64,000 bases of DNA from Entomomonas moraniae (GCF_003991975.1 NZ_CP029822.1:682001-746000); one strand, 5' to 3'. Numbered from the stretch's first letter, positions 17,893 to 27,560 are shown. The notes: generated from the letters alone by a model not told the origin. Program-made: numbers and translations.

Positions 17893-20511
17893 ATGAATGG
17901 TATGTATTGTAATAAAAATAGTATTATTGTCGTTGGTCTTTTTCAAGTGTTATCGGGTAATGTTTTTGCTGCATCATCTAATAGTTATGGTGGTAACTAT
18001 AACTATGGTTCTAAAGTTTCTGGTTCTGTAACGGTTGATAATAATAACGCGATTAATTTAGATGGTATAACGTTAACACCTTCATCTTCGGATCAAGAGT
18101 TTTTTAGTACAAAAATAAAATTTGATAGTAGCTCACCATCAGGGACAACTATGGCTGGAGGCTCTTTAACTTCCAATGGTGGAGAATTTAATGTCTCTAA
18201 TAATAGTACATTAAATGGTAGTATTACAGGAGCAAGTAATACTATAAAAAACTCTTCTACAGGTAACAGTGCCTATCCAATAAATATTACTAATTCAAAT
18301 GCGTCATTATCTGCCACCGGACAACAAATTACTGTAAATGACTCTACAGTTAACGGTAGTATTACAGGGGCTAAGAATGAATCTATTGGTGTTAGTAATT
18401 ATGCTGTAGGCGGAGTTTATGCATCGAATTCACAGGTCAACTTTATGGCTAAAAGTGGTGATATTAATATTTATAACTCCTCTCTATCAGGCGATATCAT
18501 AGGTGCTATTAATCGCAGTGTAGCTGATCAAGCTTATTCTGGGGTATCTGCTATAACTGGTTCCATAATGTCCTTTATAGCAACAGGTGATAATCTAAAA
18601 TTAGATGACTCACTTATTCAAGGAAAAGTATTGGGAGCCAGTAACTATATTCAAGGTTGGACAAGAGGGCTGTCTGCTCAATCAAACTCTAATCTCACGT
18701 TTAGTGCCATTGGTGGGAATTTAGAAATTAGTAATAGTAAGATTTCTGGAGAAATTATTGGTGCAAATAATAGTATTATAGGCGCTACTGGTGGAGCTTC
18801 TATTAGTACAGGTGCACAAGTGAGTATTCTTGCTAGCGGAGGACAAATTAGCGTTGATAATGCGGCGGTAGGCTCTATTTACGGTGCACGTAATGATATT
18901 ATCGCTACAGAAGATTACAGTAATGCAATTTTTATTGATCAAAAATCTAAATTAACAATTAATGCTACCAATAGTACTATCAATCTTTCCGGTAATACTG
19001 TGCTGAGTAAAACAGATAGTACTAATAATACTACCTATGATGCAGAGTTATGGGGAGGCTATATTAATATACAGGGTGAACTTGCCGGTGATGGGCAAGC
19101 TAATATTTATAGTGATAGTTTTACAGGAAATACGCTTAACTTTTCATCCTCTGCCATTACTGTGGCTAAAATGGGTAACTTTGAAAACTATAATTTTAGC
19201 TTAAACGATAATAATAAAAATGTAATTAATAGCTCAACAGGACTTATCACTGTTACAGATACTTTACAAAATGATGATACGGTGACCGCCGCAGGTACTA
19301 CTAAAAATCAATCCACTGCAAAGTTAACAGGTATTTCTGGAAATGTAGATATCAAAAATGGAGATACTATTATATTAGTTGATGCCACAGGCGCTGTTAT
19401 GAAAGGTGGTGATACGAGTCAAACAGGTTTAGGTCAAATAATAACACAGGGTCAGAAAGAGACGATTAAAGTTGGATTGATTAAAGAAGTTGAAGTGGAG
19501 TATTCATTTGCTGGTAATGATAATCAACAGCTTGTTGCAACAGTTAATTCTAACGATGGTAATGACGGTGGTGCATCTGTAAATAATGATTATATTAAGC
19601 AGCTAAAGACTTTGTCAGAGAGTCGCTTAGCTTCCCTAATGGCTATTAATCGTGGAGCCGAAATTATAAGCTCTGATATTTTACGACAAATTGATCAACA
19701 ACCTGCACAGACATTTAAACCTTTTCTGGTTGTTCAATCAGGTTATGATCGTTATAACAGTGGCTCCCACATTAATTCAAATACGACAGTTGTCGTGATG
19801 GGTGGAAACTATCAATTCGATGATCATTTTTCTTTAGGTACATTGTATGAGTATGGTAATGGCACCTACGATACCTATAATAGTTTTAATATTGGTAAGG
19901 CAAAGGGTAGTGGTAATACCCATTACTATGGTGCTGGTTTAATCACTAAGTATACTTATGATATTTTTTATACAGATGCCTCTCTTCGTTATGGCCGCAG
20001 TAAAACTAATTATGGTAATAACGATATTATTACAGGTGGTGGGAGTTGGCTTAGCTATAAAAACACCGTAGATTATTGGGGAGGACATATTGGTGTTGGC
20101 TTCACCTATGCGATTAATGATAAAAATATATTAGACACGTCACTTAAATACCTTGTTACTTCATTAGATGGAGCAGATGCCATGGTAGAGGGGAGCTATG
20201 TTAAATTTAACAAAGCAAACTCTACAAGAATACAGTTGGGTGAGCAATTGAAGCATCAGTTAAGTCCTTCTACTATAATTTTTGGTGGTGCAGCTTATGA
20301 CTATGAGTTTAATGGCAGACCTCGGGTTGAAGTGGATGGTTATAATATTGATAAGGCCAGTATCAGAGGTTCGACAGGTATTGTGGAGTTAGGTGTAAAC
20401 ATTAAACCAATACCAAAAGCCACACAGTTAGAATTGGGCTTTGTAACAAAGGGCTATGTGGGTAAACACCAAGGTATAACAGGACTTGTAAATCTTAGCT
20501 ATCGGTTTTAG
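17893..20511 (+). CDS. Autotransporter with tandem GxIxGAxN passenger repeats
   Basis: The product, 872 residues from the ATG at 17893, has a hydrophobic signal ending near GNVFAASS, a Gly/Asn/Ser-rich passenger, and a C-terminal barrel of about 280 residues from near PFLVVQSGYDRYNSG to LSYRF. The passenger repeats a unit of about 43-45 residues whose core is G-[SDKE]-[IV]-x-GA-x-N. The cores are encoded near 18199, 18340, 18478, 18607, 18736 and 18859. A frame extension to TTG at 17815 is open but lacks a signal-like start. Function is likely surface display or adhesion; no enzyme motif was seen. It shows the same architecture as the autotransporter at 7604-10906 but different passenger repeats. 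Confidence 0.82.
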   Translation: MNGMYCNKNSIIVVGLFQVLSGNVFAASSNSYGGNYNYGSKVSGSVTVDNNNAINLDGITLTPSSSDQEFFSTKIKFDSSSPSGTTMAGGSLTSNGGEFNVSNNSTLNGSITGASNTIKNSSTGNSAYPINITNSNASLSATGQQITVNDSTVNGSITGAKNESIGVSNYAVGGVYASNSQVNFMAKSGDINIYNSSLSGDIIGAINRSVADQAYSGVSAITGSIMSFIATGDNLKLDDSLIQGKVLGASNYIQGWTRGLSAQSNSNLTFSAIGGNLEISNSKISGEIIGANNSIIGATGGASISTGAQVSILASGGQISVDNAAVGSIYGARNDIIATEDYSNAIFIDQKSKLTINATNSTINLSGNTVLSKTDSTNNTTYDAELWGGYINIQGELAGDGQANIYSDSFTGNTLNFSSSAITVAKMGNFENYNFSLNDNNKNVINSSTGLITVTDTLQNDDTVTAAGTTKNQSTAKLTGISGNVDIKNGDTIILVDATGAVMKGGDTSQTGLGQIITQGQKETIKVGLIKEVEVEYSFAGNDNQQLVATVNSNDGNDGGASVNNDYIKQLKTLSESRLASLMAINRGAEIISSDILRQIDQQPAQTFKPFLVVQSGYDRYNSGSHINSNTTVVVMGGNYQFDDHFSLGTLYEYGNGTYDTYNSFNIGKAKGSGNTHYYGAGLITKYTYDIFYTDASLRYGRSKTNYGNNDIITGGGSWLSYKNTVDYWGGHIGVGFTYAINDKNILDTSLKYLVTSLDGADAMVEGSYVKFNKANSTRIQLGEQLKHQLSPSTIIFGGAAYDYEFNGRPRVEVDGYNIDKASIRGSTGIVELGVNIKPIPKATQLELGFVTKGYVGKHQGITGLVNLSYRF

Positions 20512-20563
20512 AAATAAATAAAAGGAACTGTCAAGTTAACTATTCCTTTGTATAATCATACCG

Positions 20564-21104
20564 ATGAATACAATTAAAATCTATCAACACCATCGTTATT
20601 ATTCCAAAATTATTATCCAATGTGTGTGGCTATATTACCTTTTCACCTTAATTTATCGTGATCGTAATGGGGTCTTTTGTGAAATCAAAAGAAAATGCAT
20701 TTATCTATGGCGCTCCGTCGGTTGACCAAGATGGTCAAACTGTTCAAGAAAAAAAGAAACAGTTTGGCTATTAAACGGTTTATCCAAAGGTGAAAAGAAG
20801 TATTCAACAATCCGTCGTAACTGACAAACTCAAAAGTTATATTAAACCAATTAAAACACTACCCCCTAGAATCTGGAATATTACTCAATAATATGTCAGT
20901 AACCGAGAAGTAAACTCTCATCAACCAACGAGGCTTAGAGAAAAGAAAATGCGTAAATTTAAATCATTGAAACTAGCTTAATTTATCTTATCGTGTTTTG
21001 GTAATATCTACGATCATTTCAATTGAAAAGGGCATCTCTGCTTGGCTAATAATTTTCGGGTTTTAGCTAAATACCGATTTAAAGAATGGGATAGTATTAC
21101 CTAG
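20564..21104 (+). pseudogene. Decayed IS6-family transposase
   Basis: Fragments in several frames line up with an IS6/IS26-type DDE transposase: an N-terminal HHRYYSKIIIQCVWLYY and TLIYRD, then SVDQDGQTV, VTDKLKSYIKPIK, the near C-terminal HQPTRLREKKMRKFKSL, LSCFGNIYDHFN and a final RFKEWDSIT before TAG at 21102. At least four frameshifts and several stops break it, and the segment with the first catalytic Asp is gone. AAAGGAACTGTCAAGTTAAC at 20521 may be an eroded terminal repeat. The assignment rests on remembered family motifs. Confidence 0.65.
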
Positions 21105-21266
21105 GTTTCGTCTAAAACTCAAAATTAGAAAGTAGCTATCAAATTTAAACTTGTTTTAAAAAGTTAATTTAACAATAACAATTGCACTGTTATGTTACTT
21201 TATATTTTTTACACACTTAAATTCATAACCGCCTAATGTAACCAAATTAATTAGGCTTTGTTAGTT

Positions 21267-21965
21267 TTACTCGGGATAGCCCTCGTCATTGTAATTATCG
21301 TATTTAGCTGCGATTGAACCATCAGGATTATAGATTATAGTTTCTAATACTTTTGCGTTATCCAAGCTTTCTTTGTCAATAAAAGACTCCATAGCTTTAG
21401 CTCCGTAAATTCTTTTCGGGTTTGCATAATAAACGACAATTTTCCATACATTTCTTTCAGGTAAATATTCAAATGGTTTAACCGCATAATAGCGAGCTGT
21501 ACTTTTCTGGCTGCCGAGAAATGAATGCAATATAGGGGTAGGCAACTCTATTTCTTCTCCAGTTGATGAAGGATTACTAAACCATACTTTAGGCATGTCA
21601 TTTTCATACTCTTTCCCACATAATTTTTCAGTGCACTTGGTAACCGATGTAATATATGAGGCATTATCTCCACATTGATATTCCAACACGTAGTAAAATT
21701 CATTCGAAGAATCGTCTACTATTTTCTCCCAAATTTGCTCAAATTTTATTTTATCTACACCTAATGATGAGGGAGTGATTCTATATCTAGTCGGACTGCA
21801 TTTAGATTTATATTCAAGATTAACCATTTTCACCAACTCATGGTTTTCATCATACATTGAGTAAACATCATTAATAACATTAATCTGTCTATTCACTCCA
21901 TCTATATGATTACCTTTACAACCAATTAAGGCGACTAATACACTTAATAAAATAAAATTTTTCAT
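21267..21965 (-). CDS. Predicted lipoprotein of unknown function
   Basis: A 232-residue protein with a type II signal: MKNFILLSVLVALIGC ends in a lipobox with Cys16, so it should be lipid-anchored in the envelope. The mature part is soluble, with six further cysteines (CSPTRY, YQCGDN, TKCTEKLCG) that could form disulfides, and a C-terminal IIYNPDGSIAAKYDNYN segment. I recognise no family. It is monocistronic and surrounded by decayed genes (IS6 remnant on one side, zinc-ribbon pseudogene on the other), which suggests accessory DNA. Low G+C like its surroundings. Confidence 0.7.
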   Translation of the reverse strand: MKNFILLSVLVALIGCKGNHIDGVNRQINVINDVYSMYDENHELVKMVNLEYKSKCSPTRYRITPSSLGVDKIKFEQIWEKIVDDSSNEFYYVLEYQCGDNASYITSVTKCTEKLCGKEYENDMPKVWFSNPSSTGEEIELPTPILHSFLGSQKSTARYYAVKPFEYLPERNVWKIVVYYANPKRIYGAKAMESFIDKESLDNAKVLETIIYNPDGSIAAKYDNYNDEGYPE

Positions 21966-22295
21966 TAAATTTTCTCTATAATATAAAAATAGGAATGAAC
22001 TTTTCGCCCCTTTACTGGCAAAATAAATTTAAAAGTGAATACTATATTGATGACCCTAAAATCAAACCCAAAAAAAGATAATTAACTGTTAGAGAGAATC
22101 CATTAAAGACTCTATGCCTTACTTCTCTAGATATTCTTACGACGATCCATTTTAAAACAGCTGGTCAAAAATGCTAAAAAAGGTTCTGTTGTTAATAAGT
22201 TCAATTTGTTCATACAGGGATTGTAACACATCAGCTTTATTAGCATTCAAATAAATGGTGGAGAGATAATTTTAACTATATCCATGCTGCCCTAA

Positions 22296-22622
22296 CAACG
22301 CGAAGGTATTCATGACTTTGCTGGAGAGACGTGGCAATTTGCTAAAGAACATCAGTGACAAAGCGAAGTGAGTTTAATTCAACTTGGACATTGGTGTCCT
22401 TATTGTGCTGGTAAAACCTATATTATTGAAGACATGTGGTAACTGGTGATAGCACGAGGTGGTAAATACCTCTTTAAGATCTACAAAAATTTAGAAACCA
22501 AACTCGTGCAGCTTTGTCATTTAGATCATACTTGGTAGGCAAGCTCAACTCATATTAAAGCAGGCACTTGATGTCCATCCTGCAACTATTTATCTCGTGG
22601 CCCTAAAGAAGAGCTCAAATAA
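22296..22622 (+). pseudogene. Broken zinc-ribbon (treble-clef) repeat protein
   Basis: A single frame with in-frame stops at the positions of expected Trp or Gln/Glu residues reads WQFAKEHQ-stop-QSEVSLIQLGHWCPYCAGK, then EDMW-stop-LVIARGGKYLFKIYK, LCHLDHTW-stop-ASSTHIKAGT-stop-CPSC. This matches proteins made of repeated modules with CPYC and CPxC zinc knuckles separated by 'ARGGKYLSxxYKN...GHxW'. Two modules can be seen. The downstream end reaches TAA at 22620. No start was found. These modules occur in phage, endonuclease-like and island proteins; the function here is unknown. Confidence 0.6.
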
Positions 22623-22770
22623 AAATACCTTTCAACTTTTTCTTATGGGTTTCTCGACAGCTTTATGATGCGCTTTGATTTATTTGGCACTTTTTAAACC
22701 TAACGCTGTGCTAAAATCATTTATTATTACCGTATTATTACAAATATTGATGGATAGGAATTATAACTGT

Positions 22771-23358
22771 ATGCCTAATAGCAATGAATTAATTGCTTTT
22801 GCTGATGATAAGCACGATATAAACATAAAACCGTCTTATTATTATAAACTCCATGGGCTACTGGTGGCTTTATGCTTAGTGATATTTCCTATTGGAATAT
22901 CACTACTTTTTATACAATACTTTGAATCTTGGCTTGATTTTAGAAGTTTTCTAATATTTAAGCTGGCATTTGCTTTGATTATAATCATAGGCTTTGTGTT
23001 TCTGTTATTGTTTATAGGAATGCTTACAATAGCTGTGATTGTGGGTAGGTTTACACAGGATGATACATTGAATTTTTCTGAGGATGCATTGATCTTTCAA
23101 AAAAGAACACGTATTCTCTTCAAAGATATAAAAACTTACTACATTTATGCACAGCCGTTCTCTTCTATAATGCCTGGGCGTAATATAGTTCACCATTACT
23201 CTTTATATTTGGAAATTAGTAAACCTCGCTGTTCTTATTTAATTACCTATCATGGACCTAGGATGTTTAATCATGCTGTATATAGCCATAAAACGTTCGC
23301 TGAAAATACCTGTGTTATTATTAATGAGTGGCGTCACAACCATAGTCAAAGTACTTAA
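22771..23358 (+). CDS. Predicted two-helix membrane protein, function unknown
   Basis: About 195 residues from the ATG at 22771, which has AGGA 11 bases before it; upstream in-frame ATG (22750) and TTG (22675) starts are possible. After a hydrophilic N terminus, two long hydrophobic stretches (LLVALCLVIFPIGISLLFI and an Ile/Leu/Phe-rich segment from about residue 77) are followed by a 90-residue cytoplasmic-looking domain with FSEDALIFQKRTRILFKDIKTYY. That last pattern resembles bacterial PH-like domains in small membrane proteins, but I would not name it. It lies directly after the zinc-ribbon pseudogene and has no operon partner. Confidence 0.6.
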   Translation: MPNSNELIAFADDKHDINIKPSYYYKLHGLLVALCLVIFPIGISLLFIQYFESWLDFRSFLIFKLAFALIIIIGFVFLLLFIGMLTIAVIVGRFTQDDTLNFSEDALIFQKRTRILFKDIKTYYIYAQPFSSIMPGRNIVHHYSLYLEISKPRCSYLITYHGPRMFNHAVYSHKTFAENTCVIINEWRHNHSQST

Positions 23359-23834
23359 TAGATAAAAATATATAAAAACGATTATCTGATCTGAAGTAAT
23401 TCATCCCCCCCTGTTGTACAGCGTTGGCTCAGTAATTCTCGTTTGGATGTGCTCTCAATTTAATGCAGATATTTTAACCAAAGGAGTCTCCAATGAGTAC
23501 TAAATACGACCTCTTTAAACAAGAACTCTGATAATCAAGAGCTAGAGCACTAAAATAAGGTTATGAAAAAAAACTTAAGTTATGTTAAAAGTAGATCGAA
23601 ATCCTAAAAAAGGCCGCACAGTACTTTATAGGTCAGAAATAGCAAGGTATAAATTTATTAAAGAACAAAGCAATTTATCTAAACGACAGTTTTTACATTA
23701 TCACCATACTTAAAATTGAAAAAGTAATTAAATCTATAAGTCAGCTTAGTGGTAAACAAAGCAAACAGTACAAAGTTTAAAAGTGAGAAAGTTCAATTAG
23801 TCGCCTCGGAATGGAAGTTAATGATGTATAAATT
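23359..23834. other. Gene-poor stretch with fragmentary frames
   Basis: No intact gene of normal size. A frame at 23582-23713 on the plus strand reads MLKVDRNPKKGRTVLYRSEI and continues for 43 codons; after a one-base shift it carries on with LKIEKVIKSISQLSGKQSKQ, so this may be a decayed 70-residue protein. A ribosome-like AAAGGAG at 23481 precedes an ATG with only 12 codons. I recognise neither. Confidence 0.3.
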
Positions 23835-23860
23835 TAGAGGGCTGTGAATGCAGCCCTCTA
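23835..23860 (-). terminator. Perfect 10-bp hairpin downstream of alcohol dehydrogenase operon
   Basis: TAGAGGGCTG and CAGCCCTCTA pair perfectly around TGAATG. On the minus strand it lies 54 bases after the dehydrogenase stop and is followed by AAATTTAT, so only a weak T run. It is the probable end of the minus-strand operon. Confidence 0.55.
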
Positions 23861-23913
23861 GCTAGAAAAGATATTAGTGAAATAATAAATTAACCCACTA
23901 TTTCTGAAGTAAA

Positions 23914-25062
23914 TTATAGGGCATCTTGTAGGATAGTATTCACAACCTCTTTTGTATAAATGTGATAGATACCAAAGATTTTGGCGTTATTTAAAACATT
24001 GTCAGTGATTAAAGGTAAATCTTTTTGTGTGATATTGAGTTGCGATAATCTTGTTGGGGTTCCAATTTTATTAAACCAATTTTCTAGTGCAACAATCCCT
24101 TCTTCTGCTGTTTTAACCGCAAAGACTTGCTTAGCAAAACGTTTAAATTGATCTGTATTATGCGAGTGATGCCATTTCATCCACGCAGGAATGATGATGG
24201 AAAGTCCTGCGCCGTGGGGTACATTAAAAAGTGCAGATAAGGAATGTTCAATCATATGGTTAGGAAAATTAAAACCAGCAGTGCCCGCAGTCGTTAACCC
24301 ATTTAGAGCTAACGTAGAAGCCCAAGCAAACTCAGCACGTGCATTGTAGTTAGTTGAGTCAGATAAAAGAACTTCTGTTGTCTCAATAACCGTATTGATT
24401 ATGGCTTCCACAATTCGGGATTGTAAATGAGGTTGATCAGTTGCTGTAAAATAGCCTTCAATCGAATGCGCAATAATATCGGCTGCTGAGTACACGAGGT
24501 AGTCCTTTGGGACACTCTGCATGAGCTCAGGATTAACAATCGAAACTTTTGGAAAAAGTGATTCATCAGCAATAAAGAGCTTCTCTTTGGTTTCTTGATT
24601 GGTCACCACCGCTGTGGTGTTCATTTCACTCCCCGTTGCAGCTAAAGTCATCATAGCAAAGATAGGTAGTGCTGATTTAATTTGAGCTTTACCAATAAAC
24701 AAATCCCATACATCACCTTCATGCTTTGCTCCCGCTGCAATTGCTTTAGCGCTATCTAATACGGAACCGCCACCTACGCTTAAAATAGCCTCAACAGGAG
24801 TAGCTTTAATTAATTTTATGGCCTCACGTACCTTTGAAAGGACAGGGTTACTAACAATGCCTCCAAACTCAATAAACTCAATACCATGTTCATTTAGCTG
24901 ACTGGTAATCGTTGTGAAAAGCCCATCTTGTTTAATCCGTTCACTTCCATAGCAGAGTAGCACTTTTTTAACACCAAACTGTGCTAAATGTTGTCCTATT
25001 AGTTGTTCTTTATTAGTACCAAATTCAATTTTAGTGGGGTTATAGAAAGTAAAATTTTCCAT
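23914..25062 (-). CDS. Iron-containing alcohol dehydrogenase (YqhD/BDH-like)
   Basis: A 382-residue group III alcohol dehydrogenase that would reduce aldehydes with NAD(P)H. The start FTFYNPTKIEFG is typical of the butanol dehydrogenase/YqhD branch. The nucleotide-binding loop is LSVGGGSVLDSAKAIAAG near residue 94, with TLAATGSEMN near residue 140. Metal ligands are visible in AADIIAHSIEGY and in NHMIEHSLSALFNVPHGAGLS. It lies 77 bases downstream of the SMP-30-like gene on the same strand and appears to be the last gene of the operon that begins with the aldo/keto reductase. A role in clearing reactive aldehydes fits the neighbours but is inferred. Confidence 0.88.
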   Translation of the reverse strand: MENFTFYNPTKIEFGTNKEQLIGQHLAQFGVKKVLLCYGSERIKQDGLFTTITSQLNEHGIEFIEFGGIVSNPVLSKVREAIKLIKATPVEAILSVGGGSVLDSAKAIAAGAKHEGDVWDLFIGKAQIKSALPIFAMMTLAATGSEMNTTAVVTNQETKEKLFIADESLFPKVSIVNPELMQSVPKDYLVYSAADIIAHSIEGYFTATDQPHLQSRIVEAIINTVIETTEVLLSDSTNYNARAEFAWASTLALNGLTTAGTAGFNFPNHMIEHSLSALFNVPHGAGLSIIIPAWMKWHHSHNTDQFKRFAKQVFAVKTAEEGIVALENWFNKIGTPTRLSQLNITQKDLPLITDNVLNNAKIFGIYHIYTKEVVNTILQDAL

Positions 25063-25139
25063 TTGATTATCCTTACATTGTGAGAGTTATCATTTAATAA
25101 TAAATTATTTCTAAAATTTAAAACCTTGCAGAAAAATGT

Positions 25140-26147
25140 TTAGTTTGGTGGTAAACCATGAGTAAACACCTTGGCATGGAAAATATTGGCACCTTGTACA
25201 TTAGCTTCATCACTGGTAACAATATAGAGATCATTTGTTTTTGGATGAATAGCTAAACTGGTGGAGCGTAAATTTTGTCCTTTATCTCTGTCAGGAAGTA
25301 GTATTTGCCCTATGGGAATACCTTGGCGATTAAATATCATTACGCGCCCTTGCCCGTAAATAGCAACATAAACATTCCCATCAGCATCAATTCGCATGGA
25401 GTCTGGTGCAGAGCCAATAAAACGATAGGGTATTGCTGAGCCGATTGCCGCTATTTCTGTCGGGTTAATAAGCTCAATACGGTGCAAAAGGTTACGAGCG
25501 AACTCAGTAGCCCATAGTGTTTTACCATCTTGACTAAGCGCGAGACCATTGGCCATGGCAAGATTAGGTAGCACGGGTGTGATAGTCTTTAAATCAGCAG
25601 AAATATAATAAACCCCACCGCTAGGTTGGGTTGACGATCCTTTGAAATCAGTAAAATAAAAACCGCCTTGTTTATCAAAGACGAGATCATTAGGTAAATA
25701 GCCTGCTTGTGCAGGAATAACAGTTTTTATTTCTTGGCTTTTGAGATTGACTGCAACAATGGTTCCTAAGCCCTGCTCTAAATTTAGAGCAGCAATAAAT
25801 AATCGACCATCTTTGTGTAATGCTAAGCCACCAGGAGAAAAGTTATCCAGTGTTGCCAAGGTTGTTAGCTGTTTATCTTTGGAGACCTGCATAACACGCT
25901 GATTGGTCACATCACAAAAAAGTAGATTACCTTCATTATCAAAAATGATACCCTCCAGCACATTATTTTTTTCTGAAGTTTTGAGCCAAAGCTCCGCAGT
26001 AACCGTGGGGATAGTTTGTTCAGAAGCGGGGATTGGCATTAAACTTTGTGATTTTTCATTGTAATGTAATCCTTTAGCGAGTACCCCAAAACTAACGATC
26101 GCTAAAAATATCAGAATAGCTATCTTCGACATCTGTTTTCGTATCAT
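25140..26147 (-). CDS. Exported SMP-30/gluconolactonase-like beta-propeller protein
   Basis: A 335-residue protein with an N-terminal signal (AILIFLAIVSFGVLAKG) and a six-bladed propeller of the SMP-30/gluconolactonase type: LEGIIFDNEGNLLFCDV near residue 60, SPGGLALHKDGRLFIAA, LPNDLVFDKQGGFYFTDF and MANGLALSQDGKTLWATE. Acidic and Asn residues of these blades bind a divalent metal in known lactonases. It would hydrolyse a lactone in the periplasm. Its ATG overlaps the tautomerase stop by four bases and follows AGAGGG, so the two genes are coupled. The substrate is unknown. Confidence 0.85.
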   Translation of the reverse strand: MIRKQMSKIAILIFLAIVSFGVLAKGLHYNEKSQSLMPIPASEQTIPTVTAELWLKTSEKNNVLEGIIFDNEGNLLFCDVTNQRVMQVSKDKQLTTLATLDNFSPGGLALHKDGRLFIAALNLEQGLGTIVAVNLKSQEIKTVIPAQAGYLPNDLVFDKQGGFYFTDFKGSSTQPSGGVYYISADLKTITPVLPNLAMANGLALSQDGKTLWATEFARNLLHRIELINPTEIAAIGSAIPYRFIGSAPDSMRIDADGNVYVAIYGQGRVMIFNRQGIPIGQILLPDRDKGQNLRSTSLAIHPKTNDLYIVTSDEANVQGANIFHAKVFTHGLPPN

Positions 26148-26371
26148 TTTTCCCTCTGTATTTCTAAAATTTTCAGTGCGTTATGCGGAGCCAGCTCATT
26201 AACCAACTTGCCACCTACTCCGATATTTTCTGTGCTGTTTTCTTTGATATATACATAAAATCCAGACTTTGGAATATCAGTTATGCGTGCTGCAATATCG
26301 CTTATTTGCTCAACAAGCTCTTTTTTCTGTTTCATTGTTAATGGTGTAATTTCTAACGTAATAACAGGCAT
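26144..26371 (-). CDS. 4-Oxalocrotonate tautomerase-family protein
   Basis: A 75-residue tautomerase. The chosen ATG at 26371 gives MPVITLEITPLTMKQKKELV, placing the catalytic Pro as residue 1 after Met removal; the longer open frame to 26440 would bury it and is rejected. The C-terminal half has GFYVYIKENSTENIGVGGKL, matching the usual second strand and hairpin of the family. These enzymes move double bonds in enol/keto acids, or dehalogenate. It is coupled to the following SMP-30-like gene and lies about 100 bases after the aldo/keto reductase on the same strand. Confidence 0.82.
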   Translation of the reverse strand: MPVITLEITPLTMKQKKELVEQISDIAARITDIPKSGFYVYIKENSTENIGVGGKLVNELAPHNALKILEIQREK

Positions 26372-26468
26372 ACTTTCTCCAAGCTGGATAAAGGAAAAGT
26401 TACATATTTTTGGTGTAACCGCCTTTGGATGGGGATGCATCCAAAGAGCGTGTCATGAAGAATTTTAA

Positions 26469-27455
26469 TTACCATGAATAGGCTTGTGGTGCTTCTCCAC
26501 CAGGCCCTGGAAATATTTTATCAAGCCTGTTAAGCGTTTCATCAGACAATTTAATATTAATTACAGGACGTACCTGTGTCAGTTGTTCTAAAGTACGTGG
26601 CCCAATAATTGGTGCGGTTACAACTGGATTATGTAATAACCACGCTAATGCCACATCAGCAGGAGTTTCGCCTATTTTTTCACATAAGGCTTCGTATTTT
26701 TCTAACTGTGGACGATAACGTTCAATAACTTGTTGCATAGAGGGTGATGCACGACGACCATCCGACTTATCTTTTAATACGCCACCTAATAAACCACCTG
26801 CTAGTGGGCTCCAAGGAAGTAGTCCTAAACCGTAGTGTCTGCATGCAGGGATGACTTCTAATTCTAATGCCCTAACAGTAAGATTATAGAGGCTTTGTTC
26901 CGCTACAAGTCCTAGAAAGTTACGGCGCTGTGCAGCAGCCTGAGCAGTAGCAATATCCCAACCAGCAAAATTACTGCTGCCAATATACAATACCTTACCT
27001 TGTTGAACTAGAAGTTCCATCGCTTGCCATATTTCTTCCCATGGGGTATTTCTATCAATATGGTGCATCTGATAAAGATCGATATGGTCGGTCTTTAACC
27101 GACGCAAGCTGTCTTCACAGGCTTTGCGAATATGGTAAGCAGAGAGATGGCGGTCATTAGGACCTAACCCCATTGGTTGATAGCATTTAGTGGCTAGTAC
27201 AATATCGTCACGCTTACCACTTTTTGTAAGCCAGTCTCCGATAATTTCTTCAGAAATGCCGAAGCCTTTTTCCATATCAGGGGTTTGTGGGCCACCGTAA
27301 ACATCCGCCGTATCAAAAAAGTTAATACCGGATTCAACAGCTTGATCCATGATACTAAAAGCTATGGGTTCATCAGTAACATAACCAAAATTCATTGTAC
27401 CAAGGCACAGGCGACTCACTTTAAGACCCGTACGACCAAGATAAGTGTATTGCAT
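26469..27455 (-). CDS. Aldo/keto reductase
   Basis: A 328-residue NAD(P)H-dependent reductase. The catalytic tetrad is visible: Asp and Tyr in FFDTADVYGGP near residue 45, Lys in VLATKCYQP near residue 85, and His in YQMHHID near residue 125. The cofactor site is at IIGPRTLEQL near the C terminus. I chose the ATG at 27455, eight bases after AAGGAGA; two upstream ATGs in frame are too close to or before that site. It is the first gene of the minus-strand operon, and its promoter region carries one copy of the 27-base element shared with the LysR gene region. Confidence 0.9.
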   Translation of the reverse strand: MQYTYLGRTGLKVSRLCLGTMNFGYVTDEPIAFSIMDQAVESGINFFDTADVYGGPQTPDMEKGFGISEEIIGDWLTKSGKRDDIVLATKCYQPMGLGPNDRHLSAYHIRKACEDSLRRLKTDHIDLYQMHHIDRNTPWEEIWQAMELLVQQGKVLYIGSSNFAGWDIATAQAAAQRRNFLGLVAEQSLYNLTVRALELEVIPACRHYGLGLLPWSPLAGGLLGGVLKDKSDGRRASPSMQQVIERYRPQLEKYEALCEKIGETPADVALAWLLHNPVVTAPIIGPRTLEQLTQVRPVINIKLSDETLNRLDKIFPGPGGEAPQAYSW

Positions 27456-27560
27456 AATCATTCTCCTTAAAGAGGTTATCAACGAAGTACCTTAATAAAC
27501 GAATTGTTTAGTAAGCTGTTAACTTCGATCTGATGATTAGTTTAAGGAAGAGATTTAGGT

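Noticed and set aside
18199-18894. CRISPR-like array
   Set aside because: The repeats are imperfect, in one reading frame, and encode protein; no conserved direct repeats of 25-37 bases with unique spacers exist here or elsewhere in the window.
22675-22770. N-terminal extension of the membrane protein from TTG 22675
   Set aside because: The extension overlaps the tail of the zinc-ribbon pseudogene region, lacks a ribosome site and the ATG at 22771 has AGGA upstream.
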